DNA from: Plenodomus lindquistii
Taxonomy: Eukaryota; Ascomycota; Dothideomycetes; Pleosporales; Leptosphaeriaceae
NCBI GenBank assembly: GCA_025504975.1
Contig: JANUWI010000010.1
Location: forward strand, 682,001 to 746,000
Length of the DNA stretch: 64,000 nucleotides
Direction of reading: 5' to 3'
Shown here piece after piece: positions 1 to 12,423 of the stretch (positions within the stretch are counted from its first letter, which is position 1; each line of letters opens with the position of its first letter). Position numbers and translations under genes: made by a program. A model generated the notes under the pieces. That model worked only from the letters and a program-made list of their open reading frames with translations, was not told the DNA's origin and searched no databases.

Positions 1-267
1 AGCGTGTCTCACTATCACCCCTCGGACCCCATGCCAAATCGCAGACCTCCTCCCCAGCCACAACAAACAATCACACATGGTCAAGTCCCCGCGCAACAGC
101 ACGTTCACCCCAGCCAGCAGACCGCGCCTTCGCAGCGCCTAAGTGCTATCCAAGGACTTCGTCAGTTCCGGCAGTCATCAACAAAGGCAGCAGATTCACG
201 ACAGTCGGCCGCGCACGGAGGACTAGCTGGCTTTTATACACCGCAGGGGTTTGCAAGGGGTCCGTGA
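1..267 (+). CDS. C-terminal end of an unidentified protein (5' partial)
   Basis: The frame is open from the first base of the window and ends at TGA 265-267, giving the last 88 codons of a gene that begins outside the window. The residues are rich in Pro, Gln, His and Ser with no recognisable domain, as in disordered tails of fungal regulatory proteins. No in-frame ATG needs to be the start, and an upstream exon cannot be excluded. I cannot name the product. The low complexity means it could be a chance frame, but its position right at the edge and the silent stretch after it fit a real 3' end. Confidence 0.4.
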   Translation, partial: SVSHYHPSDPMPNRRPPPQPQQTITHGQVPAQQHVHPSQQTAPSQRLSAIQGLRQFRQSSTKAADSRQSAAHGGLAGFYTPQGFARGP

Positions 268-971
268 GGGCGGTTTGAACGCATATGTGGTCTGTTCTGT
301 TTCCTGTAGGCTGGATTCTCTTACCCAGGGCTACGGATTCACGAGCTGGTGATGTGAAACGAATACTGATTTTAGAGAACGCATACGACACATGAGCTTA
401 GACTTTTATACCCTTTGTTATTTCATGAATTTTTCTTGAATAAAGAATCGTGTTGCAGTGATATAGTTGATGGCGTGGTTGAAATGTTGCGACATCGAGC
501 ATGGTCCGAAGTAACCTACCGTCTGATTCCTCATGACCTAGTATCGATGCACAGAACTGTATCATACAGTTTGCACGTTCGTTTTCGGTCGTCTGTCCAT
601 CAAGGGTACCCAGGTGAATACGTCGAGACATGATTGCCGGACCGCAGACTGGTATGAGAAATCCTGAAGGGTGTTGAAATCTAGCGTGTAGACTATATAG
701 ATGACTGGAAACTCGCTACAACATTCCTGAATATTTGACTGGCGAGGTACGAACAAGAGGAGATGGAGGATTGTGATGACAACGTAGGTTTGTATGAATG
801 ATACAATATTGCAGACAGTGAACATCAGGAACGATTAGGTATTAAACACGGGTCATTTCTATTGTAGAAAACCGATACGTTGTTACGTTCAATGCTCTCA
901 ATTGCATCTATACATCTTAATATATACAGTCCAACTTTTTCCCTTTCCATTCAGTTCTGCATCAACAACAT
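268..971. other. Intergenic, convergent 3' regions
   Basis: Separates the 3' end of the edge gene from the 3' end of fumarase. AT-rich, with short open frames lacking coding character on either strand. Nothing supported beyond probable 3' UTRs. Confidence 0.5.
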
Positions 972-2690
972 CTATTGTTTGGGCTTGTAGTCGCTGGGGT
1001 TTATCATCAACTCTGGTCGCACGTACTTGTCGAAGTCTGCTTCGCTGATGACTTCGAGTTTGAGTGCTGCCTCTTTGAGTGTGAGGCCGTTCTTGTGTGC
1101 GTATTTTGCGGTCTTGCTGGCGGCGTCGTAGCCGATGACGGGGTTGAGGCAGGTAACGAGCATAAGACTGTTGTACTTTTAGTATTTGTAGGTGTGTATG
1201 TTTGGAGGGGGTATTACCTCTCGTTCATGATGGAGCTAATGCGCTTCTCATCCGCGTCCAGACCTGCGACGAGGTTCTTCTCGAAGCTGGTCATAGCATC
1301 TGCGAGCAGACGAGAGCTGTGTAGCAAGTTGCGGATCATGACGGGCTTGAAGACGTTGAGCTCAAAGTTACCCTGGGAGCCGGCAAAGGTGGTGGCGGCC
1401 TGGTTACCGAAGACCTGCGCGCAGACCATGGTCAAAGACTCGCACTGAGTGGGGTTGACCTTGCCGGGCATAATGGATGAACCGGGCTCGTTTTCTGGGA
1501 GCTTGAGCTCACCGAGACCGCAGCGTGGACCAGAACCGAGGAAGCGGATGTCCTGTGCAATCTTGAAGAGAGATGTGGCGAGAGTGTTGAGTTGGCCATG
1601 TGCCTCGACAATGGCATCGTGGGCAGCGAGTGCTTCGAACTTGTTGGGCGCAGTGACGAACTCGTGGCCAGTCATCTTGCTAACTTCGGAGGCAATGTCT
1701 TCAGCGAAGCCCTTGAATGTGTTGATACCGGTTCCGACAGCTGTTCCACCCTGCGCGAGCATCTTGAGACGGGGAAGAGAGCTCTTGATGCGCTCAATGC
1801 CAAAGTCAAGCTGCTGGACGTAGCCAGAGAACTCTTGACCGAGGGTCAGAGGAGTAGCATCTTGCAAGTGAGTCCTGCCAATCTTGATCAGGTTCTCCCA
1901 CTGCTGGCTCTTCTTCTTCAGAGCGTCGCGTAGGCTGGCAAGGGCGGGGAGTAGGGACTCCTCGAAGTCGAGAACAGCGGCGATGTGCATGACGGTGGGG
2001 AAGGTGTCGTTGGAGGAGGCAGACATGTTGACGTGGTCGTTGGGGTGGACAGGCTTCTTGCTGCCCATGGTCCCACCAAGAATCTCAATGGCGCGGTTCG
2101 AGATGACCTCGTTCGCATTCATGTTGGACTGCGTGCCCGAGCCGGTCTGCCAGACGACGAGGGGAAAGTGGTCGATCAGCTTGAGGGATGCGACTTCCTC
2201 GGCAGCCTGCTGAATTGCCTTTCCAAGCTTGGGGTCTGTACGTGTGATGTCAGTAACCCAGCGTCGAGTACCTTCAAGATGTCGTACCCAAACCGTACTT
2301 CATGTTGACTGTCGCGGCTGCGCCCTTGAGAATACCAAAGGCGCGCACAATCGGTGGAGGCATGCGGTCCTGAGGCTGATTGATCTTGAAGTTCTCCAGC
2401 GAGCGCTCAGTCTGGGCTCCCCAGTACCTGTCCGATTGGACTTGGACTTCACCGAAGGCATCGGTCTCGGTCCGCGTGCTGGCCATGATGCTGCTGGTGG
2501 CGCTGAACTGGCGGCGCTGGAAGAAACCGTTGGTCCTCAGGGGCGTATATGTGGCCGGCTGGCGGGTGATGGTGGAGAGAGGACGAGCAACACGGGCACT
2601 GAGGAAGGAGGGGTTGACCTTCGCATGTGCCATTGATCGCATTGCGCCGGCCTCGGCAGTGCAGAGCTTCGTTCGAGCACTGCGGAACAT
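972..2690 (-). CDS. fum1: Fumarate hydratase (class II fumarase), mitochondrial/cytosolic
   Basis: Converts fumarate to L-malate in the TCA cycle. Three exons on the minus strand: 2690-2288, 2235-1218 and 1167-972, giving 538 residues. Introns are 52 nt (2287-2236) and 50 nt (1217-1168), and each split codon restores the conserved Asp and Ser. Class II marks are visible: the segment WQTGSGTQSNMN, the HPNDHVNMSASSNDTFP region that contributes catalytic residues, and the fumarase/aspartase signature GSSIMPGKVNPTQCE. The first ~68 residues are rich in Arg, Ser and Ala with almost no acid, as in a mitochondrial presequence. An internal Met (residue 69, codon 2486-2484) in good context directly precedes the conserved enzyme and could start a cytosolic form. 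Aspartase or argininosuccinate lyase is unlikely given the close resemblance to eukaryotic fumarase throughout. Confidence 0.95.
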
Positions 2691-4279
2691 GACGGCGGTT
2701 GGCGGTGATGTGGGTGGGAGGAGAAGGTGGGGAGTAGGGAGTAGGGAGTAGTCGGCGGGAGGCTCAGCTCAAGAAGGAATCGATGCCACCGGGACAGCAC
2801 TTCTGTGCGCTGAACAAATTCTTAAGATCCCCAGATTCCAGCCGGAGCTGACAGCGGGACATTTCGGAGGCGTGCGTTGACCGCGGGGTGATCCCGGTCG
2901 GACCCGTCGCGGGTTGTGGAGGCACGTGACCAGCGTCCGCCAAGCGCAGCTGCTCAAGACGTAGAGAAATTATTCTTCAGGTGTCTGAGAGAAGCGCAAG
3001 ACGAGCCGCTGCTCTCTGACGGCTCTACACAGCATGCTCTGCACCTTTCCATTCACACCGATTGCACCCCCGGCCGGGCGCTGGATCCCGACCGCACCCT
3101 GCAGTTGGGCCCAAGGATGACCTCTGCATGCGAGGAGCGTCGTCCGACTCAGTCGTTTGCGTGGACTCAGCAGCAGCGCCGCCGTGGCTCCCGTTCCACC
3201 ATCAGACCCTAATATCTGTTCTCGCCCTTCCATGCTAGTGGTTGGAGTACCATGGCAGCACCCCGCTCTCCGAAGGCCACTTGGGTCGCTTGGTCACTGC
3301 CCTGCACAGATTCGCTTTGAGACGCCCATTTGACTGTCGTCGTGGGCAAGTCGTTGCGTGCTCGGCATTACTCTAATACAGTAGCAAAATCCATGTTCGG
3401 CAATCTCGTCCTTCCGGCAAACGACGCCCGCCCTGCTGATCGAGTGAAACATGCCTCGTACCTGGCCTGGGCTGCTGCTTCTTGGCCACGCTCCGAACTT
3501 GCTGGTGGTGTCGGGCTCGGCTGTGTCCTTCAAGCATTGGTCAGTGTTTGTAAACTTTACGGTAGTTGTCCTCATTCGCCGATTGTTCGCGCAACGCCGT
3601 CAGATGGCGTACAAGGCACACGCTCCCAAGGCCACTGTCGCTGCGCAAGGAGCAGACCTGACGCGCCTTCGCACTGACGGCAACCTACTCCCGCCAAACA
3701 GGGTCCTGCTCTTTCAAGGCGTCACGCCCGACTGTCTCCCGCTACCTTTGACGTTAGATTGATTGCCCAAGTCACCTGCTCTCAAGCGTCGGAACCAGTC
3801 GCTTACTGCAATCATCTCCAAGGCGGGAGACCCAAAGCCATCCACGGTGCTGCCAGCGTCACATTACATCCTGAGCTAAATCCGCCCCTCATCCTGCACC
3901 TGCCTGCACTTCCTCTTCTCCTGCACCCTGGAAGCTCTGTTTGCTGCTGCTGCTACCTACTGACCGCTCTGGCCTTTTGTCGCACCTTCGGGTCCTTGCC
4001 TCACCTGTGATTCACAAGATCCAACGCTCCACTGCCCCTCGTCCACAAGGCCGCAGATAAGGCCTCGATGCTCGTGACATCCACCAACGGCTCTTCTTCG
4101 ACAGTCAACTCGACGACTAATTCACATACTATACAGTAGTCCTCACACTTGGTGGATAATAACCTTCGCTACCAGAGGATCCTCAGAATACTGTCGGGAC
4201 CATACACCATCAGCTCGCCATCAGCTCACCACTTCAGCTGTGGAACAAGCGGCCAGCCGCTCCACGGGACAAAGCATAC
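2691..4279. other. Divergent promoter region, fumarase / RING protein
   Basis: About 1.6 kb between two divergent start codons. It carries C- and CT-rich tracts (for example around 3895-3930), typical of fungal promoters and leaders. The open frames here have no coding character or family resemblance. No clear TATA box near either start. Confidence 0.5.
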
Positions 4280-5621
4280 ATGGCAGATCCAGGCTACAAT
4301 CCGAATTCATGGCATCCAATGTCGACAGCTTCTGGAGCCCCTGATCCAGACTTGAATGCCTCACTTCATTCCCCGCATGCACTTTCGTTCTCACAATCTT
4401 TCGCACCTCTGTCATTTGATCCACCCTATGCACACCTGAATAATTCTCAGATGATGCCCTACCCGGATATGTCGAGTACGCCGTTCGATGGACAGAACCA
4501 TGCCCGCTCTCCCTATCCCTCAAACGGCGGTCAAGGTCACCAGATGTTCTACTCACCACCACCCCACATGCATCCGTATGGTTCTTCACAGCCTAGGCCA
4601 CCGCCAGCCTTCCGGAGCGAGCGCCACGTCCCACGGACAGACTTGAGAGAATTTACAGGGATCCACGGACTTCACGGCTGGAGTGACTATCCGCGAGATT
4701 CCTTGTTTGCACCAGAAGCATTCGGCTACAATGTGTCTATGCCATCGACGATGGAGTCCACTCCGTTCGCTCGACGACCTCAGCACCCCACGATGGGTTC
4801 AAATGTGCCAAGATACGACGGCATGGAGCCAACCCGAACACACGACACGGGGAATGCAGAGTCTCGGTTGCCCCAGATCACTACATCTCGAGGAGCACTC
4901 TCGTACAGAGAACTACCCGTCGAGCAAGGAGACAATGGTGCACTTCGCCGTGCTTCGATGTTCATGGATGCTCACAACCGTCGCTCAGACCGCAGCAACT
5001 CTCTGCGGACGTCCAATCGCCGGAGCTTTGATAGGTATTCGGTCGACCTACCACAATCGAGCACGTCGTCTGATGCAGACGAAGCTGCTGCGCGTGTACC
5101 ACCGCCCAGTCGCGCAAGGCAGCGAATGCGGGGAGCACGGAGCTATGTGCAGCGCCCAGTGCATGATCCGAATATTGCCAGTCTGGAGCAAATCCAAGCG
5201 CTCAAGGAAAAGCTTCCGCGTCGTCTGCCAAGCGAGCTCTCCGACAACACCTCGAAAGCGTGTGATATCTGCTCAAAAGACTATTCCCTCACAGAGGTAA
5301 AGCCCAGCGAAGACGCAGAAATTGCTGTTGAGCTTCCCTGTGGACACTGTTTTGGCGAATCCTGCATCAACACATGGGTATGAAGAATACCTGTTCCCCA
5401 ACAATCTCCTCCTCCTAACGTGGCTACAGTTTGATACGTGCAGGACGCACAAAAACAAGGTAACATGTCCAATGTGTCGGAAGCAACTCATCGAGCTACC
5501 ACGTCCACCGCCACGTCTCGACGCAGCCCGGTACAGCACTGCAGTGTTGCACGCGCTTCAGCATGGGAGCTTCCACCACCCTTATCTATCCGAGCGTCGA
5601 GCTGGGTTTCTAAGCATGTAG
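4280..5621 (+). CDS. RING-finger protein, probable E3 ubiquitin ligase
   Basis: Two exons, 4280-5377 and 5430-5621, with a 52-nt intron (donor GTATGA, branch CTAAC, acceptor CAG), giving 429 residues. Residues 1-320 are low-complexity, rich in Pro, Ser, His and Met, and probably disordered. The C-terminus carries a RING: C328xxC331, then C354-G-H356-C-F-G-E-S-C362, then C379xxC382. The intron falls inside the RING and its removal restores the second zinc half-site. RING domains recruit a ubiquitin-loaded E2; substrate and location cannot be read from the sequence. The usual fifth ligand is Gly359, as in the CGHxFGxxC subtype seen in RFWD3-like RINGs; Cys357 might compensate. No membrane segments or other domains seen. 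Confidence 0.8.
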
Positions 5622-6250
5622 TAGTGCTATACCAGCAGCCACGACGACACGAAGGATATGAAAGGAAGATGACGAGGATGAAAAGAAGTGCGATTTCGGC
5701 ACGAGGCTCGAGCTGATCAGCATGCCCATGAGTCGACGACGGGGCAGCTATGAAATCATTGCTCAGATTACAGCCTTATCGGTCTGCAACGGCGTTTCTG
5801 CGGGGCATTACTTGCATGGAGTTAGGAAGGCATGTGGATCAGGTTTGCGGTCAGATGTAATGGGCGAGCATGGGTTGGGATGTTTCTGTAAATAGCACTT
5901 AGATATAAGCACATGGGATGTACTCTAGGTGTAGCAGATGGAGGTTGTTGACTTGTTTGCCATGCCGTGTTGCCAGTTGCAGGTCGTTCTCTGGTGTGAC
6001 CCACTCGGGCACCTTGGAATGATTCGTTGCCCGGAGCAGCCCTAGCCCACAACACAGGCACCCCGCAGCCCAAACACAAGAAGACGCCCACTGCACCTGG
6101 CATTGCACTGCTGTCGCACATCGATTCCCGGCTGCCCATTGTCTGCACCGTCCACCTAGATGCGCTCTAGCACTTGACGTGCCCACCTGCTGCTGCTTCG
6201 TGCCTGCCATTCGTCTGCAGCGATAGCCGCTGCCCGCAACAACCCCCCTC
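5622..6250. other. Intergenic, 3' UTR and kinase promoter
   Basis: 629 nt between two genes on the same strand. Nothing beyond a C-rich stretch near 6040-6240 just upstream of the kinase start, likely its leader. Confidence 0.5.
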
Positions 6251-8387
6251 ATGGCCGGCGCAAACAGAGACAGAGACAGCTTCCAGATGCCCGTCCCACC
6301 ACAGCCCATTCACACTCGAGGCGCCAACATGGACCGCCCTGGCACGCCCCAGGAGGCCTTCATGAGCCCACAGCAGACGCCCACTGGCAGTCCCAGTAAA
6401 CACCACCAGCCGCCGGGCGCATTCGACCTGCCCCACGTCTTCGAGAATGCAATGCGGCTGCTGCCCACCATGGCCTCTCCGTCCCGGTCCAAGCCAGGCA
6501 CGCCGACATCGCCGAACAAGCCCCAGCTACAGACTGGCGGCGCAGACTACGCCTCCTCGGATGTGACGACACTGACATCGGGGAGTCCCACGCGCAAGTC
6601 CAACAAGGAGAACACGCCGCCCAGCGCACGACCGGGCGCACAGAAGGAATCGAGTTACCTGACCCACGCGGCACAGTCGCGGCAGGAACCGTATCGTGCA
6701 CGAGAGGCGGACCAGTCTACACGCTACCTCGGTGGCCCGCAACGTTTGTCGCCAGACGAATTGGAAAAGACGCGAAAGCCGGCGGTCAAGCGCCTCGCCA
6801 ACGTCACGCAACTGTGTACGTCTACCTCGCGCCATAGTACTGAGATGCACTAACGCATGCCTCAGACTTCCTCGACTACTACTTCGACCTCCTCACCTAC
6901 GTGCACACACGCCAGAACCGCCTCTCGCAATTCAAGGCACAGAACCCTGCGCCTCCCGAGACCGACGAGACCGAGTACAACGATGCTCTCACACAGTATC
7001 TCGGCCGTGAGCGGGCGAACCTGCGCAAGCGACGTACTCGATTAAGGCAGGGTGACTTCCAGATCCTCACACAAGTCGGCCAGGGAGGATACGGCCAGGT
7101 CTACCTGGCCCAGAAAAAGGATACCAAGGAAGTCTGCGCGCTAAAGGTCATGAGCAAGAAGCTGCTGTTCAAGCTGGACGAGGTTCGCCACGTCTTGACG
7201 GAGCGCGATATCCTGACGACGGCAAAGAGCGAGTGGTTGGTCCGACTGCTGTACGCTTTCCAGGATGACAAGAGTATATATCTTGCCATGGTAAGTCGAC
7301 TGGAGGATGCGCTTGGAGCCTAATCTAACCACCACTAGGAATATGTTCCCGGAGGCGACTTCCGCACGCTGTTGAACAACACTGGAGTCCTGCACAACCG
7401 ACACGCTCGTTTCTACATCGCCGAGATGTTCTCCTGCGTCGATTCCCTACACCAGCTTGGATACATCCATCGAGACCTAAAGCCCGAGAACTTTCTGATT
7501 GATAGCACCGGTCATGTCAAGTTAACCGACTTTGGTCTGGCTGCAGGAATCCTTGCGCCACAGAGGATTGAGTCAATGCGCATAAAACTGGCATCCGTCA
7601 GCGACGCCGGCTCGCCGTTCGGGCACCCTATAGAAGAGCGATCTGCCGCTCAACGTCGGGAAAACTACCGCTCGTTGCGTGAGCGCGATGTCAACTATGC
7701 CAAGAGTATTGTCGGAAGCCCAGATTACATGGCACCAGAAGTTCTGAAGGGCGACGAATACGACTTCACGGTCGATTACTGGAGCTTAGGATGCATGCTG
7801 TTTGAGGCTTTGGCAGGCTACCCTCCGTTCGCTGGAGCAACCGTCGACGAGACATGGCAAAATCTTAAGCAGTGGAAGAAGGTGCTACGAAAGCCAGTCT
7901 ATGAGGATCCATCCTACTTCTTGTCCAAGCGCACCTGGGACCTCATCGTGCGCCTCGTTGCGTCCAAGACATCGCGCTTCCGTGGCATCTCTGAGATTCA
8001 CGGCCACCAGTACTTCGCAGAAGTAGACTGGAACAAGCTGAGAGAGCAAAAAGCACCGTTCGTTCCTGAGCTAGATAGCGAGACGGATGCCGGCTATTTC
8101 GACGACTTTGGTAACGAGGCAGATATGGCCAAATACAAGGAGGTACACGACAAGCAGGCTGCCCTCGAGGCTATGCAGGACCGCAACGACCAGATGGGCA
8201 AGGGTCTGTTCGTCGGATGTAAGTGTTCAGGTCTCCCAATCGAAACGACATACTGACATACTTTGTAGTCACCTTCCGCCATAAAAAGACTGTTGACGAG
8301 AACGGCAAGGTGACCACCCCCAGAAAAGGGATACCTGCCGCCGAGCCGTTGCCCACTGTTGGAGAGACCTTCGATACGATCTTCTAG
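6251..8387 (+). CDS. sidB: NDR/LATS-family protein kinase, SidB/Dbf2 orthologue
   Basis: Final kinase of the mitotic exit/septation initiation network, which together with Mob1 drives septum formation. Four exons: 6251-6815, 6866-7290, 7339-8218, 8269-8387 (introns 50, 48 and 50 nt), 662 residues. Order seen: a disordered N-terminus; the Mob-binding segment (LDYYFDLLTYVHTRQNRL, then KRRTRLRQ); glycine loop GQGGYGQVY; ALKVMSK with the ATP-binding Lys; HRDLKPENF; LTDFG; the long NDR-type insert; activation segment KSIVGSPDYMAPE; and the C-terminal hydrophobic motif GFTFRH carrying the conserved regulatory Thr. The insert and the tail match yeast Dbf2 and Sid2 better than Cbk1/Orb6. Expected regulation is phosphorylation of the activation-loop Ser and the hydrophobic-motif Thr by SepL/Cdc15-class kinases; this is family knowledge. 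Confidence 0.92.
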
Positions 8388-8922
8388 GGCTGCACATCTC
8401 CACCGGCGCCATAGCACTGGCTGCATGGTGCTTTTACTACCGTTCATATCCCCCAAGGAGGACTTTTGAAGCATGGGCATATTTGTGGTCTGGGTCTTGA
8501 CGCAAGTAATGAAAGAGACGGACACAAAAATCCCTAGAGTCTGATTTCAGAGTGTTTACTCGGCACGGTTTCTTTCCACGGCGTTCTGTTAGCCAGAGCA
8601 TACTCAGGTTGGTTCGCAGTCATTTCTGAGGCTGCATGTATTTGTATAATTGCAACATGAAGCAACATTAGCACGACCATCATTTCGATGTGACGATGGC
8701 TGAGTCCACTTCTGGCCAGAAGTGAAGTGTGCTACCACATTGTAGTGTCCTGTTTGTCGTGCATAGGTAAGGCGTCGCTCTCTGGGATATGGGCCGTCGC
8801 GTAAATTGATCATGTGACTGCGTTCCTGCGTTCCACCGCACGGACCCAGCGACGCGCCTATCTCCCCATGACCCTCGTAACTTCAACTGCGCTTCCCCAC
8901 CTCACACCCCGCAACCTTGACG
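8388..8922. other. Intergenic, 3' UTR and smc5 promoter
   Basis: 535 nt. No feature other than an imperfect inverted repeat (TCCACTTCTGG ... CCAGAAGTGAAG, 8704-8727) that could form a small hairpin. Confidence 0.4.
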
Positions 8923-11900
8923 ATGCCGGGCATACGACAGGACGGACGAAAGCGACCATCCACAGCGATCAGCGAAGATGAGGATGAAAACACCGAGCCA
9001 CCCTCATCTGCCTCCGTCGGCAGTAAACGCGCCCGCACCGCTCGCGACGCGTCCAGCAGCCCGAGCCGAGCAAATGGCAGCCGAAGCACGCAAGCTCGTC
9101 GATCTGCCCACACGAACGGGACCACGACATATACAGACGATGAGTTTCAGCCTGGCTCACTGATACGAGTGAAGTTGACAGACTTCGTCACCTATACGGC
9201 CGCCGAATTCCTCCTGGGTCCTAGTCTCAACATGGTCATCGGACCCAATGGCACAGGCAAAAGCACACTTGTTTGTGCCATATGTCTCGGTCTCGGATGG
9301 GGTAGTGAACATCTGGGAAGAGCGAAGGAGCTCGGTGCTTTCGTAAAGCACGGGGCCTCTGAGGCGGAAATCGAAATCGAGCTGGCAAAAGGACCAGGCA
9401 TGGACAAAAACCCCGTCATTCAGAGGGTCATTCGCAAGGAGGATAACAAATCGACTTTCACACTCAATGGGAAACGTGCGACACAGAGTGCTGTCATATC
9501 TGTATGCAAGGGGTTGTCGATCCAGATTGACAATTTATGTCAATTTCTACCTCAAGACCGAGTTGTCGAATTCGCAAAGATGACAGACGTCGATCGGCTG
9601 CGCGAGACCCAACGCGCTGCAGCTCCGGCGTACATGGTGGAGTGGCATGACGAGCTGAAGGTGCTACGTGCGGACGAGAAGTCTTTAGAGACCAAACAAC
9701 AAAACGAGAAGAATCATCTTAACACCTTGGAATCCCAACAAAATGCTACTCGGGGCGATGTCGAACGTTGGCACCAGCGCGAGGAGTTGCTGCAGAAGTC
9801 GAGTTGCTTAAAGAAAGTTGGACCAGCTATCGAACTACGCCTGCGCAAGGCCGCAATTAATCAAGCGAAGGTTGATATTCGAAACGCAAAATTGCAGCTC
9901 GACCAACTCAACGCTGATGTGGAGCCAGTCCGTGAGGCTCAAGCTGAGGTGGAGACATACCGGAATCAGATCGAGCAGGTCGTCACACTTCGAAGAAACC
10001 GCGTCGACATGTGCAAAACTCAAGCCGAGAGGCTTCACAAGAACCTCGAGAACGAGAAGCAGCACGTCTTGGACTTTGAAGACCGAGTGAAGGGCGAGCT
10101 CAAGGCAAAGAAAGAGCGCGAACGAGATATTGCTAGGATCAACGCTGATATCGCGCGACTGGAGAAGCAGCAAGACGAGCAACCTATCCAGTATGATGCA
10201 GAGGCTTTTGACGCGCGCAAAGCGGACATTCGCACTCGATTGTCGGCTGCTCAGGCCGCACTTCAAGATAAGCATGAGGCGTACAGTGCCGGACGTCTTC
10301 GGATCAATGAATTAGGACGAGACAATGAGCAAGCCAGGCGACATCGGGCAGAGCTTGATACACAGAGCGGTAAGCAGGCTAGTCTTCTCGCCAGGGTCTC
10401 GCGCGATACAGCGACAGCGTGGGAATGGATCCAGAAGAATAGAGATACATTGCAGTTCAAGGGTGAGGTTGTTGGGCCCCCTCTCCTGGAGTGCTCGATC
10501 ACTCATCCTCGGTACGCATCGGCTGTCGAAAGTCAGTTGAGGAAAGGTGACATTGTTGCCATCACTTGCACCAACGGGGAAGATTCAAGGATGCTTTCGG
10601 ACAAGTTGCTTTCCAACCAGCAACATGGTGGACTCGGACTCCAAGACGTTCATCTGCGATTCTCATCTGCGCCTCTGTCCTCTTATCAGCCTGCTGTTGC
10701 ACCGGAGCACTTGTCCAGCCTTGGCTTTGAGGGCCATATCCTCGATTACATTCGCGGACCAGACATTGCTCTGGCTATGTTGTGCGAGAATACCAGGCTA
10801 CACCAGATTGCATACGCACCCAGACAGATATCTGACGAGCAACATAACGCCGTCGAAGACAGTCGCATTCGCAAGTGGGTCAGTGGAAGCGAGATCTATC
10901 AAATCACTGTCCGCAAGGAGTACAACGCGAGGTCGACTGCAGTGAATCAGCTCAAGAGAGCACAATGGTTTGTTGACCAGCCTGTCAATACTGAGGAGAA
11001 GCGAGAACTTGATGATAAGATCAAACAGATCTTGCAAGACGCCACCGAGCTCAAGGAGAATCTTGCAGCCTTGAAGAACGAGATGTCGGAACTTGAGGGT
11101 ACTGTGGCCGACCTAAGGAGAGAGAAAGAGCAAGTTCAGTCGGAGCAAGAACGCTTAAGAAGGGCCATCGCCGAATGGACTGCGTTGCCCTCGAAGATCG
11201 CGCGAAAGCAGAGCGAGCTGGATGCATACGTCCAACAGAACGCGGAGACGAACAGTCGTATACGCGACATCAAGACCGAAGCACGAGCTGTACACCTTAA
11301 GATCACCGGCATGACGCTCGAGTACGCCAAAGTAGTCACGCAGCTCCGTACCTTTCACGAGTCCCTTGTAGAGTCCGAAATTCGCCTTATCGAAGCAAGA
11401 TCCGAATTCAACGCCCTCGTACAGGAGAATCAAGAAATCCTCGGCCGACTCAAACGCAAACAGGACGACATCGCCGACCTGGAAAGACGCAACCAGGCTA
11501 TGCGAACCGAATACCAACGCATCTTCAGATCCACGCAAGACGTCATCAACAATCTTACGGAGGGGGAAAAAGCAATTTACGTCGAGTATTGCAATTTGCC
11601 TGACATGGAAGCACTCAACCATGAGATCACAACCGTCAATGCCCGCTTAGAGATGATGTCCGAAGGTAACCCCGGTGCCATTCGAGCATACGAGAAGCGT
11701 GAAGAAGAAATCGTCCGCACCAAGGAGAAGCTGGAACAACACACCGACGACCTTGAGATGACCAAGGCAAAAATCAAAGAAGTTAGGGAGAAATGGGAGC
11801 CCGAGCTCGATGCGCTGATTGCCAAGATCAGCGCCGCGTTCGCATACAATTTCGAGCAGATAGGGTGCGCGGGCGAGGTCGGCGTGTATAAAGACGAAGA

Positions 11901-12423
11901 GGACTTTGACAACTGGAGTGTCCAGATCTCCGTGCGGTTCCGGTAAGTCATGCTCATGCTAATCCCCCACTCTCCACCCACAAACCGCATCCCCACTAAC
12001 CACTCCTATAGCGACGGCGAATCCCTCAGCGTACTCAACTCGCACCGCCAATCTGGCGGCGAACGCGCAGTCAGCACAATCTTCTACCTTATGGCCTTGC
12101 AAGACCTAGCGCAATCGCCCTTCCGCGTCGTCGACGAGATAAACCAGGGCATGGATCCGCGCAACGAGCGCATGGTGCACGAGCGCATGGTGGACATTGC
12201 GTGTCAAGAGCGAACGAGCCAGTACTTTTTGATTACGCCGAAACTCCTCACCGGGCTCAAGTTTCACGAGAAGATGAAGGTGCATGTTATAAATAGCGGG
12301 GAGCATGTTCCTGCTGCCGGGAGGGAGGGCAGGGGTATCGGCGGGGGAGGTGCGGGTAAAGGATGGGATTTTAGGGAGATGGCGAGGGTGGCGTTGAGGG
12401 TTAGGAAGGGGGTTGCTGTGTAG
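8923..12423 (+). CDS. smc5: SMC5, subunit of the Smc5/6 complex
   Basis: Structural maintenance of chromosomes protein acting in recombination repair and replication-fork stability with Smc6 and the Nse proteins. Two exons, 8923-11942 and 12012-12423 (69-nt intron), 1143 residues. The first in-frame ATG is 8923. The N-terminus holds a short basic, Ser-rich tail, then the Walker A loop GPNGTGKST (about residue 107). Two long coiled-coil blocks flank a hinge region near residues 460-620. The C-terminal head has the signature QSGGER (about 1020) and Walker B VVDEINQG (Asp1048, Glu1049). The short coiled coils and the DxxxFLPQDRVVEFAKM-like stretch near residue 205 are typical of Smc5 rather than Smc1-4 or Rad50. 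The intron falls just before the C-terminal head. The last ~40 codons switch to G-ending codons. Confidence 0.95.
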
